A stretch of 64,000 nucleotides of DNA from Microbotryum silenes-acaulis (GCA_003665825.1 QPFY01000001.1:2039001-2103000); one strand, 5' to 3'. Positions 13,207 to 26,056 are shown, numbered from the stretch's first letter. Notes: a model not told the origin generated them from the letters alone. Numbers and translations are program-made.

Positions 13207-15825
13207 ATGTTTGGCCGCTACTCTTCCTCGTCCTCGCCAACCCCACCCGCCGCAAAGTCACCTTCCTCCTCCTCCTTCTCCTTTTCGACCCCATCACCGC
13301 TCTTCTCCTCCATCAGCGGTACCCCGAATACGACGACCAATGGCGCGACGTTGACCTCTTCGGGCGCCGTCCCACCGCGCCCCGCACCTGTTGACCCGTT
13401 CCCGAGCATTGGTTCAAGACCCAGCGATGTCCTCGTCGCGAGGTGTCACGAGATCAAGAGAATTAGCAAGATGCTCGTCGCCTACTTCGAAGGTGAGCTC
13501 CACGACGTTTGAAGACTCGGGCGGGGCTGATCAGCTTGCTCGGACGAACGACGGTATTCATCGGCCGTTGCCCACGCGACGGTCGTGCGCACCACCATCT
13601 CCGAGAATCGGCCTCACAAAGCGGTCCGTGAGACTGTCGAATCCTTTGCGGAGAACCCGCGAACTATTCGCAGTTGGAGATATCAAATACGTGACCTGCG
13701 AGCGAGTACTCACCCCGTTCTCAATATTTATTTGGCTCATCGCAGGTCTTTCCGTCGCCCATCAATCCCACTCGGCGACGCTGCTCAAGCTCTCCGACCC
13801 CAAACTGATTCAAACGCCCTTGGCCGAATCGACGCTCTTCATCCCCGCCGCGTCAGCGACCTCGAGTTCGCTCAACTCGTCCACGTCGGGAGGCAACACT
13901 CCGATAGGAGGTGCCGGAGGTGGATGGGCCGATCTACTGCAGCAGACCAAGGAGACCAACACTTTGGTCGCCGAGGAACATGCCGCATTGGCCAAGAACC
14001 TGAACAAGAACGTTGTCATTCCTTTGAAGAAGATCGTCAGTATTTTCTCATTCATCCGGAGAAAGTGGTCGTTTTCGATACACGGGGAGCTGGGCTGACC
14101 AGAGACTGGATCTCGTGCGCGGATGACAGAGGCCGGATATGAAGAGCCACATTTCAGCTTTGGAGAAGGAGGTGAACAAACTGATCGAGGCAGTGATCAA
14201 AGAAAGGTGAGCCACTTGCGACTTTGCCGCCGCATAAGATTCACCCCTTACGAATAATCTGGGTTCGGGACTCTGTAGGGAATCCTCGACGACCATCCTC
14301 ACATCACTATCGACAGCCATCACCTCGGCTGGTCTACCCCTCTCGATGAATGCTTCGGACCCGTCCCAAGACCCCGTCATCCTCAAAGCAGCCGCAGCGA
14401 CACAGATCAAACAGCAAGTCATCAAGGAGAACGAACTCCTGGCCGCTGTGTTGAGTTGGACCGAAAAGACCGAGGCTAAGGAGAAGGACGTTTGGAGAGA
14501 AATCAATCGGTGTTGGTCGATTTGGGAAACAGCAAAGTAAGCCGAGAATGTCTTCGACGAGCTTGACCTATGAGGCCGACAACAAATCGTCTGCCCCCTA
14601 TCTCTGCCAGCTCCAACCTGCTGTTGACGAACCAACAACGATCAATGATACTCTCTGCTGGTGTGGACGGTGTTGCACCCGAGGTGAGTCCTTGCTCGTC
14701 GAGTACCACAGCCGAAATACAGTCTGGCTGATCAAGAGTCCGGCGACCAGACGGAATGGAACTACTTCCAACGTTCCAACTTCACCATCCCACCGGAAAC
14801 CCCCTTACGTTCGCCCGACGAAGTCACCTACGTCGGACGGGACGATGCCTTGACCGAGCCCGTCAAAGAAGGGCTACTCGATCGTCAATCACGCATCCTC
14901 AAATCGTGGAAACCTTCCTTCTACATCCTGACCCCTTCCGGCAACCTGCACTCATACGCCAACTCGGGAGCGAACTTTGCTTCTCCCGTCCATTCGATGA
15001 ACTTGACGCTGTGCAGTTTGGGCCCGATGCCGATCCCGGATGTGCCGACCAAAGGGAAGGCTCTGGAGGCGCTGTTTACGGTTCAGGATGGAGAGGGGAC
15101 GAAGCATGTGTTCAGAGCCAAGAGTTGGGAAGAGTTGAACGCGTGGTGGGTTGAGTTGGAAAAGGCGAGTTTTTTTTTTTGCCGTCGATTTGGTCTCATC
15201 GTTGGCGTCCAAACTGAACCTTCCGCTGCTTTTCTCACAGTTCACCAAGCCCCTTTCATCACCTTCCTTGGCCACCTCTGCACGAGAATCCGGCTTGATT
15301 GCAGGGACCCCAACCGAACCCAGCGCGACAACACCCTTCTCCAACGCCGAACAAGACGTCCTCGAAGCGATGGAGGAAGAACATCCCGCCGAAGGCGAAC
15401 ACGACGGTAATGATCGCCACAACGACGACGATTCCGATTCCGACGTCAGTCTCGATCATGATAATGGGGACTTGGGCTCACCTAGTCCGAGTACACCGAG
15501 GAAGAAGTCACTTGCTTTCGGTGCGACGGGGGTGGATCCTACGTTGTCCCCCCTAGCGAATGGGAATGGGACGAACGGGGTCGCGTCGACGACTACGCCG
15601 ACGAAACCCAAGAGGAAGAGTATACCCAAATTGATGGATGACGAGGGGGAAGATGGTGGGGATCTAGGCACCGACATCAGTGCCGCACTCCAAGCCGTCG
15701 GAATGTCGAATGGCTCTTCTTCGAAGGCCTCGGGCGAACCGAGTGAAGAAGGTGCCTTGGATATCCCGAGCAGCCCTCATCAAGGCCCCCCCATTCTGAT
15801 AGAGAGCGTGGAGAGTCCGAACTAG
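13207..15825 (+). CDS. Slm1/Slm2-like BAR-PH domain protein
   Basis: Predicted 664-residue membrane-associated adaptor. In yeast, Slm1/2 bind PI(4,5)P2 through a PH domain, sit at eisosomes and act with TORC2; that role is inferred from family resemblance. Exons: 13207-13492, 13746-14035, 14130-14206, 14279-14536, 14611-14683, 14739-15164, 15241-15825. After a Ser/Pro-rich N-terminus, helical sequence from about residue 75 to 330 resembles the Slm BAR/F-BAR-like region (for example EIKRISKMLVAYFEG and ALEKEVNKLIEAVIKER). A PH domain spans about 370-470, starting VKEGLLDRQSRILKSWKPSF and ending near WEELNAWWVELEK. The tail (471-664) is acidic and Ser-rich. The intron after the PH domain uses a GC donor (AAG|GCGAGT) followed by a T run. 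The start ATG opens a Ser-rich frame with no better upstream ATG. Confidence 0.85.
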
Positions 15826-16422
15826 GGAGTAATCTTCATTCACGGCCGTGCCGGCTCTTAAGACTGGCTCTCTTGTGTATCACTGTAGCGCGTCCGGTCC
15901 ACTTCTTTCTTTGACCCCGAACGAGCCCTGGGTGCTGTTTTTCTCTCCACCCGCGTCTGGCAACGACATTATAACAACGGCTCGAAATTACAACATACGC
16001 ATAAGGAAACAAGTGAACGATGATCGCCCGAGTGAAAGACCTGGGGACAAGAATGAAGAGATTAAGAATAATAGAAAAGGAATGTCAGTAAGCCGGAAGA
16101 GACATCCTTGCCAAAAGCCCCCTGAAAGATGAGTAATAATGTCTGAAAAAGAGCGTCTTTTCCTCCCCGCACGTCCGTCGACTCGAGTCGAATACGAGCT
16201 TTGTCGCACGTCGTTCAATCCAAACTCATCCTCGTGCGCGACCTCTCCAACGCCAAATTCGGCTGCGGTGGCGCCTGGTCGACGACGTCGACGATCTTGG
16301 ATCCATCGGGGCCAATGGACATGCGCGACCGGTGCGGTTTTCGTCGATGGCTCGACAAGGCATGGCTTCGTCCGGCCCAGGCGAAACGAGGAACTAAACC
16401 AGGATCAAAGATAAGGCATGGA
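15826..16422. other. Convergent 3' intergenic region
   Basis: Lies between the 3' ends of the Slm-like gene and the UPF0658-like gene. Short open frames here have no recognisable content. Nothing else seen. Confidence 0.45.
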
Positions 16423-18068
16423 TCAGCGCCTACGCCACTTGAAACAGGAAACCAGTGACGCGCGGGGCTTACTTCGCTCCTTTAGCCCTCTGTCGAAATT
16501 GCTCATGCACAAGGCGTTGAGACAGAATGTTACGACGAGAAAGACGAGCGAGAGGACCGAAAAGATGGTCAAAGTCTTTCTGGCGCCGGCGTAACGGGCG
16601 TATTCACTCGGCACGTAGACGCGGTAAAGTTTGTAGACGAAGTAGGCCATACCGGCCAGGTCAATAACCAAGGTCAAGTAAACCCCGGGCCGGAACTCGT
16701 GTTTGACAAATAGCGACGACAAGAAGAGGAAGACGCAGATGATGGGCAGTGCGGCGATCGTGACGGCCAATTCGCCGACGGGCACGCCCGTGACCAGGAC
16801 GAGGAATTGAATCGAGAAACCGATGAAAAAGAATGCATCGAACTTGAGCACGCCGACAAAAATTTGGTAGACGAGGTACATGCGTCGGAGGTGCACTTCG
16901 GGTCCGACGACGCGGCGGAACAGCTCCCAGTTGAACTCGTCGTTCAGCCGCCACGACAAGAATCCGAGGCCGGCGGTGACTAGGGCGACGACGCAAGGGA
17001 TTGCGATAGCGTAGCCTTTGACGTGATTGTGCACAAAGTGGGTGTCGGCTGACGAGCCTCGCAACGCGACGTCGAGCTGGCTCGGAAGTACGGCCGAGTA
17101 GACGAGCATGGCGATTTGGAAAAACGTGATGAGGTAGATGGAGATGATGTTTTTCTGCTGCAGCGCGTCGAGCGCGACCAAGATTTCAAAGATGCTGCGA
17201 ATTGGTACAGCGAACCGGTTAGATTACGGGAAATTCCATGACAGAGTGAGACACAGAGTCGACACCCACGACTCACACTGCCAAGATGAAGACGCCGAGA
17301 TATGTCGCGACAAACTCGAGCTTGGGCGCGACAAGGAAGGTGTCCTGGAACGAGAGGTCGCCGATGGCGTCGTTGATGGTTGCATAGATGAGTGCGATCA
17401 TCGAGAGAGCACAGATGGCTTGGATGCCGATCAATGCCAATAGCGCGAGCTGAGAAAGATTTACCGTGCCCAATTTTTTATCAGCCGCCGCAATGTATTG
17501 TTCGGAGTTCGGGTCCGGTCCGTCATGGGGACTCTGGGCGCCGAGGCCGCCAACTGACCTGGTTCGGGGTGTTGAAGGCTCGGAAAAAGGTCTTGATCGT
17601 GTCAAGCGCGCTCGTCTTGGGCTTGGAGTCGACGATATTCGGCGAGTGGGGTTTGGACGAAATGAGATGTGCATGGTTGTCGAGCTCGTCCTTGGAGGAA
17701 GAAGGGAAGCCGGGATTTGCTGTCGTCGGCAGCGCATCATCCATCGCGACCGAGGGGTGCTGAAACAGGTTCCGCGACGGTGCGCGGACGGCTGGTGCTG
17801 CATACCGCCTCGAGTCGCCTCCCTTGTCGTCGTGCGACAGGGGAAGAGGGGGAAAGTCGTGGGCGACAGCGATGCTGCTGCTTGGATGCCCCGAATGCGA
17901 GGGATGGGGGGCCTGGATGGTCGCGGCTGACGGTGCGACAACGGTCGAGGTGGTGTGAAAGATGACTGGCGTCTGACCCAGCGGCGACAGGGGAGCTGGT
18001 GGTGAACGAGCGTCGTGGTGCTGCAGATGGTCCGAGTCGGATCTGACATAATGGTACTGGTGGCTCAT
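16423..18068 (-). CDS. Multi-pass membrane protein, UPF0658 Golgi-protein-like
   Basis: Predicted 484-residue integral membrane protein of unknown function. Exons (minus): 18068-17559, 17449-17277, 17194-16423. The first 165 residues are hydrophilic and disordered (His/Ser/Pro-rich, presumably cytosolic). About seven hydrophobic segments follow, among them LALLALIGIQAICALSMIAL, IISIYLITFFQIAMLVYSAV, FFFIGFSIQFLVLV and FSVLSLVFLVVTFCLNAL. The core motif VALDALQQKNII and the general plan match, from memory, the fungal UPF0658 Golgi apparatus membrane family known in fission yeast. It ends in a basic tail. The intron between exons 1 and 2 (109 bp) could hide an extra short exon, since a frame inside it is open. 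Family assignment is moderate; a plain multi-pass protein is certain. Confidence 0.72.
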
Positions 18069-18449
18069 CGTAGGCGCAAGCTCATAGCTCGCGTGAGGCT
18101 ACGCTTCACACAAATAAGCTGTCCGTGATGTCGAGCCGTCGATGACGGTCAGGACGTGAGTTCGCGTAACGCGTTGGGATGAGAGATGTTCGCAGAAGGC
18201 CGGCAATGCACATTACAAGTCACGCGTACGAGCATACAACTCAGAATCATTCGGGGGCTAATGAGCTATTACGGGCGGGGTATTATTAGTCAGCCGCGCG
18301 AGGTGTGGCCTGGAGCAGCCTGGAGCTGGTGAGATCGGTGAGCGCTGGTGTGGCTGTGCGCAGCTCACTCTCAGGGCCTCGCTCCTCCCGCCAACACAGG
18401 TCCACTTACCCCACTCGTGCTACAACAAGCCGCAAGCAAGCCAGCACTC
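18069..18449. promoter_or_regulatory. Divergent intergenic region
   Basis: 381 bp between the start codons of the UPF0658-like gene (-) and the Pmp3-domain gene (+). Presumed to carry both promoters; no individual site recognised. Confidence 0.4.
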
Positions 18450-20168
18450 ATGGACGCCGCCGCCGCCAAAATCTCTGCCAAGGGCTCGCGCATGCGCAAA
18501 AAGGGTGTCAAGGTCAGTCCCCGCTGCAGTCTCTTTCCGGCTGCTTCGATGTGCTGCTGCTGGCTCCCCGAGGCCGAGTGAGACAAGACAAACCCGGCGA
18601 GGATCCGACGATGACGGACGGGGTCAGCCTGAAGAGATGATCACCAACCCACACGCTCACTCACCCGCACCCGCACCCGCACCCGCACCACATCCCACCG
18701 CGCACAGGCCAAGACGCACCACTTCTTCTACGTGCTCGTTCTCATCTGGTAAGTGCATGTGGGCTTCGCACTCGGGATCGAGCGTGTGGCACTCACTCAG
18801 CGTCCGTCGAGCGCGCTTCCCAGCGGCTGGCTCGCCCCACCCCTCGCCGTCGCGGTCCGGTTCGGCATCGGACGCGACTTTTTTATCAACGTGATCTGCA
18901 CCATCTGTGGCTACTTTCCCGGTCATGGTCACAAGTCGGTCTCTCGTGCCTTCTGCTTCTTTCCGATGTTGTGCACAGTTGCGGCTGACACTCGGTCCTC
19001 TCCGCGTCTCTGACTGTGCTCGCTCTGTCCCGGCCCCACTTTGGTCACGTTACAGCTTTGTGAGTCCATTCAAGGGTACTGGCTGGACAAGTCCCATAAG
19101 CTGACGCGCAAGTGCACGGTCTTCAAACAGTACTGTCAATCGATCCGCAACAACCGGAGCGCAGCTCGCACCCCAAAGTGGGCCGTCAAGTTTGGCCTCG
19201 TCCATGTCAAGGACAAGCGAGGTGGCAAGCACGCCTGGGCAGGTCGCTACGACGGTACATTCACACCATGCAGCTCTGCATCACTGCTGCAACCCCGAGC
19301 TGACATCACTCCTTGGCCTTTCTCGCAGAACGACTCCCGGACTCGGCCCGGAACGAATACGCCGATGCTGACTCGGTCGAATCTGGCCAACCCGGTGGGG
19401 CGGCCGATTGGGATGGACGTGGACCCGAACCTGCGAATCGACCTCGTTTCTCGGGCAACCCCAACCTGAGCACCGGTGGCAAGAAGCAGCATCGCGGCTT
19501 CCACATCACCTCGCCGTGGGACGATCTCGTCGAGGAGGAGGAAGTGCAGGGCAACCCGCGAAGACCTGGCGATGATGATGGGCGTGCACCTGCTTCCAGC
19601 CGGCCTTATGACCCCTTGGACAACGAAGAGTTCTTCCCTTCTACGAGTGGGGCCGATGCGATGCCCGCCTCGTCGGCGTCGAGTGGACCGAAGAAACTCA
19701 AAGGCAGGGGCTTCTTGGGCAAGAGCCGCAGCCGCTACGAGAACGCGTCGTCATCTTCCGGTGGTGGTGGAGGAGGTGGACGGGACGATCGCTTCGACCG
19801 CATGAACGCCAGTCGCCCCTCGGCTGGCGGTGACCCTCTGAGGGGCAAGCGCACGCAAGCTGCCGACGACTACCAGGATGACTTTGAACGCGAGATCAAC
19901 GGCGCACCAGCGAGGAGCAAGGCGACGACGAACGTGAGTGCTCCGACGTCGAGGTTCGATTCGTTCGAAAGTGAAGGACCGGAGCAGGCCTGGGCAAGCT
20001 CGAGACCGTCCAAAACCCCCGCGCGAAGAGAGGAGCCGGCTTCGAAGCCAGCTTCGAGTCAAGGCGATGGGGACTGTGAGTGTCCTTGATCTGGGTATCA
20101 GGGGTAATTATGAACTGATAGTATACTTTGACTTATTTGTTGAGACAGTGTTCAACCACACCTTCTGA
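18450..20168 (+). CDS. Pmp3/RCI2-domain membrane proteolipid with long hydrophilic tail
   Basis: Predicted 369-residue protein. Exons as modelled: 18450-18512, 18708-18748, 18824-18938, 19131-19254, 19329-20075, 20149-20168. The Pmp3 (UPF0057) fold is visible after two short exons: a first hydrophobic helix (HHFFYVLVLI) then APPLAVAVRFGIGRDFFIN and VICTICGYFPGHGH, the usual second helix and PGH turn. The family's post-helix motif follows as SIRNNRSAARTPKWAVKFGL. Pmp3 proteins affect plasma-membrane potential and salt tolerance. Most are 50-60 residues; here about 250 disordered Ser/Gly/Asp-rich residues follow. The donor at 18939 (gtctct) is weak, so the third intron is uncertain, and LCESIQGYW-type sequence upstream of 19131 could be coding instead. 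The last intron is a clear gtgagt; reading through it would stop at 20089. Confidence 0.75.
18661..18692. repeat. CCCGCA hexamer microsatellite
   Basis: About five tandem copies of the hexamer CACCCG just before the 3' splice site of the first intron of the Pmp3-domain gene. The array sits where a polypyrimidine tract would be expected. Confidence 0.8.
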
Positions 20169-20483
20169 GCATAGGCCAGATCCTGTGATCGGGTGACTTG
20201 AAGAAGCCCTCTCCGCTGTACACCACTCATTTTTTACAGTCTCTTCTTTGCGAATTTGTAATCACTAAAACCAGCAATATGAGTTGAATTGGAAAAAAAG
20301 GGATCCTGACATCGGTCTCCGTGCGACACGTTTGACCAAACAGCAGCATGGGCGATCTGACCACGCGTCTGGTGGATCATCGCGACGACAAGCAGCGCTG
20401 AGCGGAGATCGAAATTGGCCTTGGCAAAGACCCAAAATAGATATACCAAGACCGAGATCGACAGGCATGAATCCCTTTAGTGC

Positions 20484-21536
20484 TCCCCTCAAGTCGGCCT
20501 CTGCACCCCTCTCGATCACGGCGGCTTCGGCTTGATTGATCTGCCTCGGCGTCTAGCGATCGATCACGCGAAGTGGGTCTTCCAGCTCCGGGCCCCGGAC
20601 GGCTGCTTCACACGCCACCTCTTCGACATCCGCATTCGCCTCCAGGCACCGAACCAACCAACCCCTTTCACCTTGTCCAGACCGGCCCCCAACCAGCATC
20701 GTCGCCCTTGGATCTGGATCTGGTGGGCATACTTTTGCCATCCTCCCCCTAAGTGGGACCATGCAGTGAGAAAGACGAGAAAACTTCTTCCTGCACGTTG
20801 GGTTCGATACTTCGAAGCCTGGGCGTCGGTGACCACGCTCAATCCCCCGGAACTCTCCAAGAGCCAGAACCTCGAGCAATGGGCGACGCACGTACTCTAC
20901 TTCCCAGCGGGCCACGGAATACAACTCTCGGTAAACCGGACGCTTTTTCGAGGGCCCGATGGCGAGGTGATGACGCCGTCTTCGTTCGTGAACGCGTCCA
21001 AACGCCACCAAGTCTTCATCTTCCCTCCTATCTTCCCCAAGGGACACCAGAAGGTATTCGATCTGCCTGAGTAACGTTGGAACGCTTGGTGGAAGGCTTT
21101 GCGCAAGGTTCGCCGGGTTCACTCGGACGCCGAGGATACCGGCCACCTTCTCTCCCTGGGGTCCCTCCATCCGGGCAGCCAAGTCGCCTCCCCAACCAGC
21201 CCTCACCCCAACAATCGATCTGCCTCCTGTGTGATGTGCCTCTCGGAAGCACCCGAGTGCCTGGCCCACCTCGCGGTCGGCTGCCCATTTGCCCGGCGTC
21301 TCTGGTCTGCTCTGTCCCCGACCCCCCACCCAGTCTTTGTGGACTTTGTATGTCCGGTCGTGTCTCGCTCGGAACGTCGACTTGTCGAACTACGAGTCCT
21401 CTTCTTTCACTCGATCTGGAAGCTCTGTCGCCGTCGCCGATTCTCGTCGGATCTTTTGGAACCGATCGCCGAAACGGACTTCGAGGGGCTTCGAGCCTCT
21501 ATTCAGGAGTCCAAGGGTCGCCTAGTGTCTCTGTAA
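20484..21536 (+). pseudogene. 5'-truncated, decayed LINE (non-LTR retrotransposon) reverse transcriptase end
   Basis: Frame zero across this stretch reads as the C-terminal part of a LINE ORF2. It opens with the post-RT motif HGGFGLIDLPRRLAIDHAKW, typical of the thumb region, and ends with a zinc-knuckle-like CVMCLSEAPECLAHLAVGCP followed by FARRLW, as in the zf-RVT tail of these elements. In-frame stops lie just upstream (about 20481) and at 21072-21074, while both sides continue in the same frame, so it is inactive. The catalytic RT core and endonuclease are missing, consistent with the usual 5' truncation of LINE copies. No clean poly(A) tail or target duplication was recognised. The clade is not assigned. 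Confidence 0.8.
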
Positions 21537-21540
21537 GCCA

Positions 21541-22454
21541 CCAAAGGGGGTTTTAGTGGGTATGGTTGATCCTGGTTCAGGGTCAATGAGTCCTACACTA
21601 CTGGCTTCTGCCAGTGTGCGTAACAGCATTCCCTCCGACTTTTCCGAAGATTTCTAGGTATTAATATAATTATGCTGTTTAATGAAGTCTATCAAATAAA
21701 TAAAAAGAGTGGCGGGATGAGGCCGTAGAATTGATTATTGCGATCGGCGCTTAATTTCGGAACGTGCGCACTCGGAGAAACCTCGATTTCGTCAAAACTC
21801 CGAGTCTCAGCGGGCCACGTTCCACTGCTGTACCGGAAGTTGAAGGCCGGGACGGGCGGTAGGACAAGTTAAAAAACCGCGTGCAATCGGCTAAACGAGA
21901 TATTCGATGTGGTGCCTGCCATCCGATCAAGTATATGACGTTGGGAATCCGAGTTGGCCGCGGGCAAACTGATGCGCGCGCCGTCTGGACCGCCAAGCAC
22001 GTGTTCGGGTGCGCGTCGACTCTGGCCAACCACCGACCAGAGTCAGCATTCGAACTTTTTAGGGCGGAACATGCAGCCCTAAGAACGATGCGCAGGTGCC
22101 GAAAGCCGATCCGACAATCCACCTCCACGTGAAGCTCAAGCATCACTTTCGGGCCTGCTGCCCGTCTGAGACATTTGGGCTGCTGCGTCCTGACGCACGC
22201 CTTTGAAATCATGGCCGGCCCGGAATTTCCTCTAAGCATTCTCGGCCCCATCTTTCGTGCCCCTTCGCGGATAGCTCTGTGACGCCCCTTGCTTTCCTAC
22301 TTCTTCGGTCGTTCGACTTGTTGGACCACACATACTATCTACATCGCCCTTTGAGCTGTTGCTGATCCCCGTTTGGGAGCTCTTCTAGGATCACCACCCT
22401 CGACCCCCACACTACCTGCGCGCCCCCTTTCCCCCCACTCCGACGAAGCCCCTC
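21541..22454. other. Intergenic region after the LINE remnant
   Basis: Holds the presumed LINE 3' end, an AT-rich stretch near 21655-21715, and the upstream region of the alkaline phosphatase gene, whose last 150 bp are C/T-rich. A minus-strand frame at 21751-22251 has no recognised content and is probably spurious. Confidence 0.45.
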
Positions 22455-25244
22455 ATGATCGGCGCTTCTTCGCTCCTCGTCAGCCTGGTCGCTTTGGCCG
22501 GGTCCGTCGATGCCCAAACCTTCAGGCGGACGGCTGCGTGCCCCGAGTTGGGGTGCTTGTTCCCTCCTACCCATACCGACTTTTTGGTCGGCCAAAAGTT
22601 CGACATCCGCCAAGAGATCCAGGCGCCGGTCAACGGCACGCAGGCGTTCAACAATGGTGTCGTTAGCCCCGACTTTACGTTGACCATCACGCCGCCGGGC
22701 GGATCGGCGACCCCGCTCATCAAGTACTTCAAGCTGGATCAACCCAAGGATGAGGTGTACAAGTGAGTGTAAACTTCCGCGACGGCCCCCTGTCTTGCGC
22801 CTTGTGTCGGCGACCTCCGCCCCACGTGCGCCGGCTGATTTTACTCAATTTTTGCTCCTTCTTCGTCCTTCCCCAATCCCTCTCCTCAGCTTCACCTGGT
22901 ACGAGGATCTCTTCTACCAAAAGAACAACTCTGCTTCCCTCGTCAACGTCATTGCCAAGTCGTACCGATATGTTTCGCTCGACCACCCGGGGGACTACGT
23001 CGTCTCGTTCAAGTACCACAATAACACGATGGAGACCAAGGCCATCTGGACCGTTCGCAAGCCGGTCAACATCAAGAAGGCCAAGAAGTGAGTCAACACG
23101 ACCTGCTTGCGTCTCTTGCAGCGCACCAGGGCTGATTCCTCGTCGACTTGTCGTTCTACAGCGTCGTCCTCTTCATCGGTGACGGTATGACCACTTCGAT
23201 GATCACCGCCGCTCGCTTGCTTGGCCACAAGTCGATCAACGGCAAGTACCTGACCAAGCTCCAATTCGATAAGGCGTACGCCTACGGAAGTCAGATGACG
23301 CACTCGTTGGACTCGTTCATCACCGACTCGGCCAACTCGGCGACAGCGCTCTATTCGGGCAAGAAGAGCACCGTCAACGCGCTCAACGCTTACACCGACT
23401 CGACGGGCAAGGCGTTCGGTGACCCCAAGTTTGAGAGTGTGCGTATCTTCTCGGGGCCAATGGATGGTCCCCTTCGACCAAGCTAAGCATTTAATTTCTC
23501 CATTCTCTTGATTCCCTCAGGTCTTCGAGATGGGTCGTCGCATCAAGAACAAGCAGATCGGTATTGTCACGACCGCCTACCTCGCCGACGCGACTCCTGC
23601 CGCGGTCTGCGCGCACACCTCGCAGCGCAGTCAATCCAACACCATCGTCGACCAATTCTTGGACGGTGTCGGGCCCAACTACACCTGGAACGCCTGGAAT
23701 GGTCCCGACGTCATCATGGGTGGTGGTGGATCCAACTTCATCGCCTCCGCCGCCAACAACAATACCGACAAGGTTGCCCGGTTCCAGTCGCGGGGCTACC
23801 AGTTCGCGTACGACAACACGACGCTGCACAAGCTGGACAATTCGAAGCGCATGCTCGGCTTGTACGCGAGTGTCAATATGGCTACTTGGTTGGACCGCAA
23901 CGTCGCGCAGTACCAGAAGAACCTCGACACGTGGCCCATGTACAACGGCACCGTCGGCGCCAAGAACCAGCCCGGCTTGAAGGACATGACCCTCAAGGCG
24001 CTCGACATCCTCGTCACCCGTTCCAAGGTCAACAACACTGGGTTCATGCTCATGTCCGAGGCGGCTTCGATCGACAAGCAGATGCATATTGCCGACTGTG
24101 AGTGGTACTTCCTTCGTCGGCCTGACCAGCATGAGCAGGGATTCTACAGCCCCTAATGCTGATCCTTTTGCTTTGCCACTCAACCCCGGACCACTAGACG
24201 ACCGCGCTCTCGGCGAGTTGCTCGAACTCGACAACACCGTCAAGGCCATCATTGACCACCTCGACAAGCTCGGTGAGCTTGAGAACACGCTCATCGTTGT
24301 TACCGCCGATCACGGCCATGGGTGAGTCCTGCCGCGCCAGGCTCCGGAACCCTCGGAGCTTTCAAGGGACATTTTCTGATGTATTTTTACGTACCCCTTG
24401 CTGTAGTTTCGACGTCTATGGTGGCGCCGACACTGCCTACCTCGCTGCTCAAACCACCAACGACACTAAGCGCGATGCCGTCGGCGTCTATGTAAACAGT
24501 GGTCTCTCGGGCTACCAGGTGACTCCCGGCTCGAACCCTCAAAACTTTTCCGTCGTTCCCGGCCCTCAAGGCGATGGCTTCCCTACTCAGTGAGTTTACT
24601 TGATCATGCCTTCCCCCTTGTTGAAACCGACTTTGAAGCCCGTCTTTCTTCCCAAACTCTGAACAGGTGGACTCCCCGCTACGCCGCCGCTTACGGTTTG
24701 GCCTCTGTCGTCGACAAGTACGAGAACTTTGTGACGTCTCCCTCGCCTCGCAACTCGACCGTTCTCGACCCTGCCTCGACCAAAGCGGCTCCCATCTACC
24801 GTGCCAACCCGAACGGTACGACGCCTGGGGGTTTTTGGCTCTCGGGTGAGTGAAAGAGCTAGACCGCGCTGAGTATCGCCGGACAGCCTTTAACACGACA
24901 CCATCCTCTTCCTTTGCTAGGGAATATGCCCGTCAACGAGGACCAGGGTGTCCACAGTTTGACCGATGGTACGCTTATGGTATCGTCTTCAGCTACCTTT
25001 TGGGGATGGAGGAGCTGATCATAAGAGGTACTTTACTTGCGCGTCTCGCAGTGCCCATCTACGCATGGGGTCCTTCGTCCGAGCAGGTAAGCCGCACGAT
25101 TCCTCCAAGACGCCGATAGTACGACCAGGGACTGAGCATACTACGCAATACGCATTCCTACAGTTCCGTGGTGTTCACAACTCACCCGACATCGCTTTCA
25201 TGATCGCCGAGGGTCTCGGTCTCGACTGCGGTGACAAGAAGTAA
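22455..25244 (+). CDS. Secreted alkaline phosphatase (PhoA superfamily)
   Basis: Predicted 669-residue secreted metalloenzyme that hydrolyses phosphomonoesters. Ten exons: 22455-22762, 22890-23087, 23162-23438, 23521-24097, 24198-24321, 24407-24589, 24667-24845, 24921-24968, 25052-25086, 25164-25244. A signal peptide is evident (ASSLLVSLVALAGSVDA). Residues about 30-165 form an N-terminal beta-rich extension before the catalytic domain. Metal and active-site motifs are in order: FIGDGM with D176, DSANSATA with the Ser nucleophile at S225, the MSEAASID block, TADHGHG, and GVHSLTDVPIYAWGP with the late His. The GHGF junction falls exactly on an intron. Several NxS/T sites suggest glycosylation. 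The N-terminal extension and overall size are larger than in bacterial PhoA but fit fungal secreted forms. No phosphate-response promoter site was identified by eye. Confidence 0.93.
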
Positions 25245-26056
25245 ACAAAGGGGATCAAATGTTTTCATTGCCCCGGCTTCATACGATAGATAAGAGATTT
25301 TAACAAATTATAGAGTGCACAAGGTTTAGAGGTGACCCCTGTTGTCGTAGTATGGGGAAGAGCGGCTGGAAGTAGCAAATCATCGAGACTTAATTATCTG
25401 CGCTGGCCGGTGGCCCCTGTTTCTGGGCTCGAGGAAATCGGCTAATATCTTAAGAACGATTGTACTCGAATCGTGCGCGATCACTTCAATTCCTGTCCGG
25501 TTTTCAGGGTTCTTTTCCTGTGCAGAATTCGAATTTCATGCTGTGGTGCATGAGCACCTCGATGCGTGCACTCGAAAGTACAAAACAAAAGGGAAAACGG
25601 GGGAAACGAGTAAAGGATTTACGAGGGGCGCTCAATGTAGGAATTGGATCTGGGCATTAGGCTAATCAAGGACGACTCGCCTGCCACACAGCAGCGCTAC
25701 AGAGCCCGAGCTCTCGAAGCTCGAAGGGCAATCCGGCCGTGTGCGTCGATAATGAGTAAGGCCCGTTTGGTTGATCGAGCCTAGTGGCCGCTTCATCCTG
25801 AAAGCGATTTTACGGCGCGGGCAAATGAGACTCGGTTTAGCTCTTGCTCAGCTTCCTTCTACCTCCTGAGCGACGCGCCTCGCCAGGGCCGTGCCTCGGT
25901 ACGACCCTCGTCGCAAAGGCCCTTGCTCACCTTTTACGACGCGTCGAACAACGTCACCGCTCTTCAGGATCAAGTACGAGCTTCTCAGAGCCCTCACCCC
26001 GTGGACCCCGTCCCAAACGCCGCCAGCTTGCAGGCTGTGGCGACGCGTTCCCCCAC
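25245..26056. other. Intergenic, possibly with upstream exons of the next gene
   Basis: Contains the 3' flank of the phosphatase gene and about 500 bp without a recognisable gene. Between about 25925 and 25970 a short frame (LTFYDASNNVTALQDQ) could splice (gtacga ... ccag at about 26030) in phase to the coiled-coil gene that follows, so its first exon may lie here; no ATG for that exon was identified. Confidence 0.4.

Noticed and set aside
17273..18049. Longer minus-strand frame across the exon 1/exon 2 junction of the UPF0658-like gene
   Set aside because: Its N-terminal part is an out-of-frame reading of exon 1; only the hydrophobic end belongs to the gene, joined by splicing.
20284..20535. 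Extending the LINE coding region upstream of 20484
   Set aside because: Frames there do not show reverse transcriptase palm motifs and include stops; the homologous part begins close to the GGFG motif.
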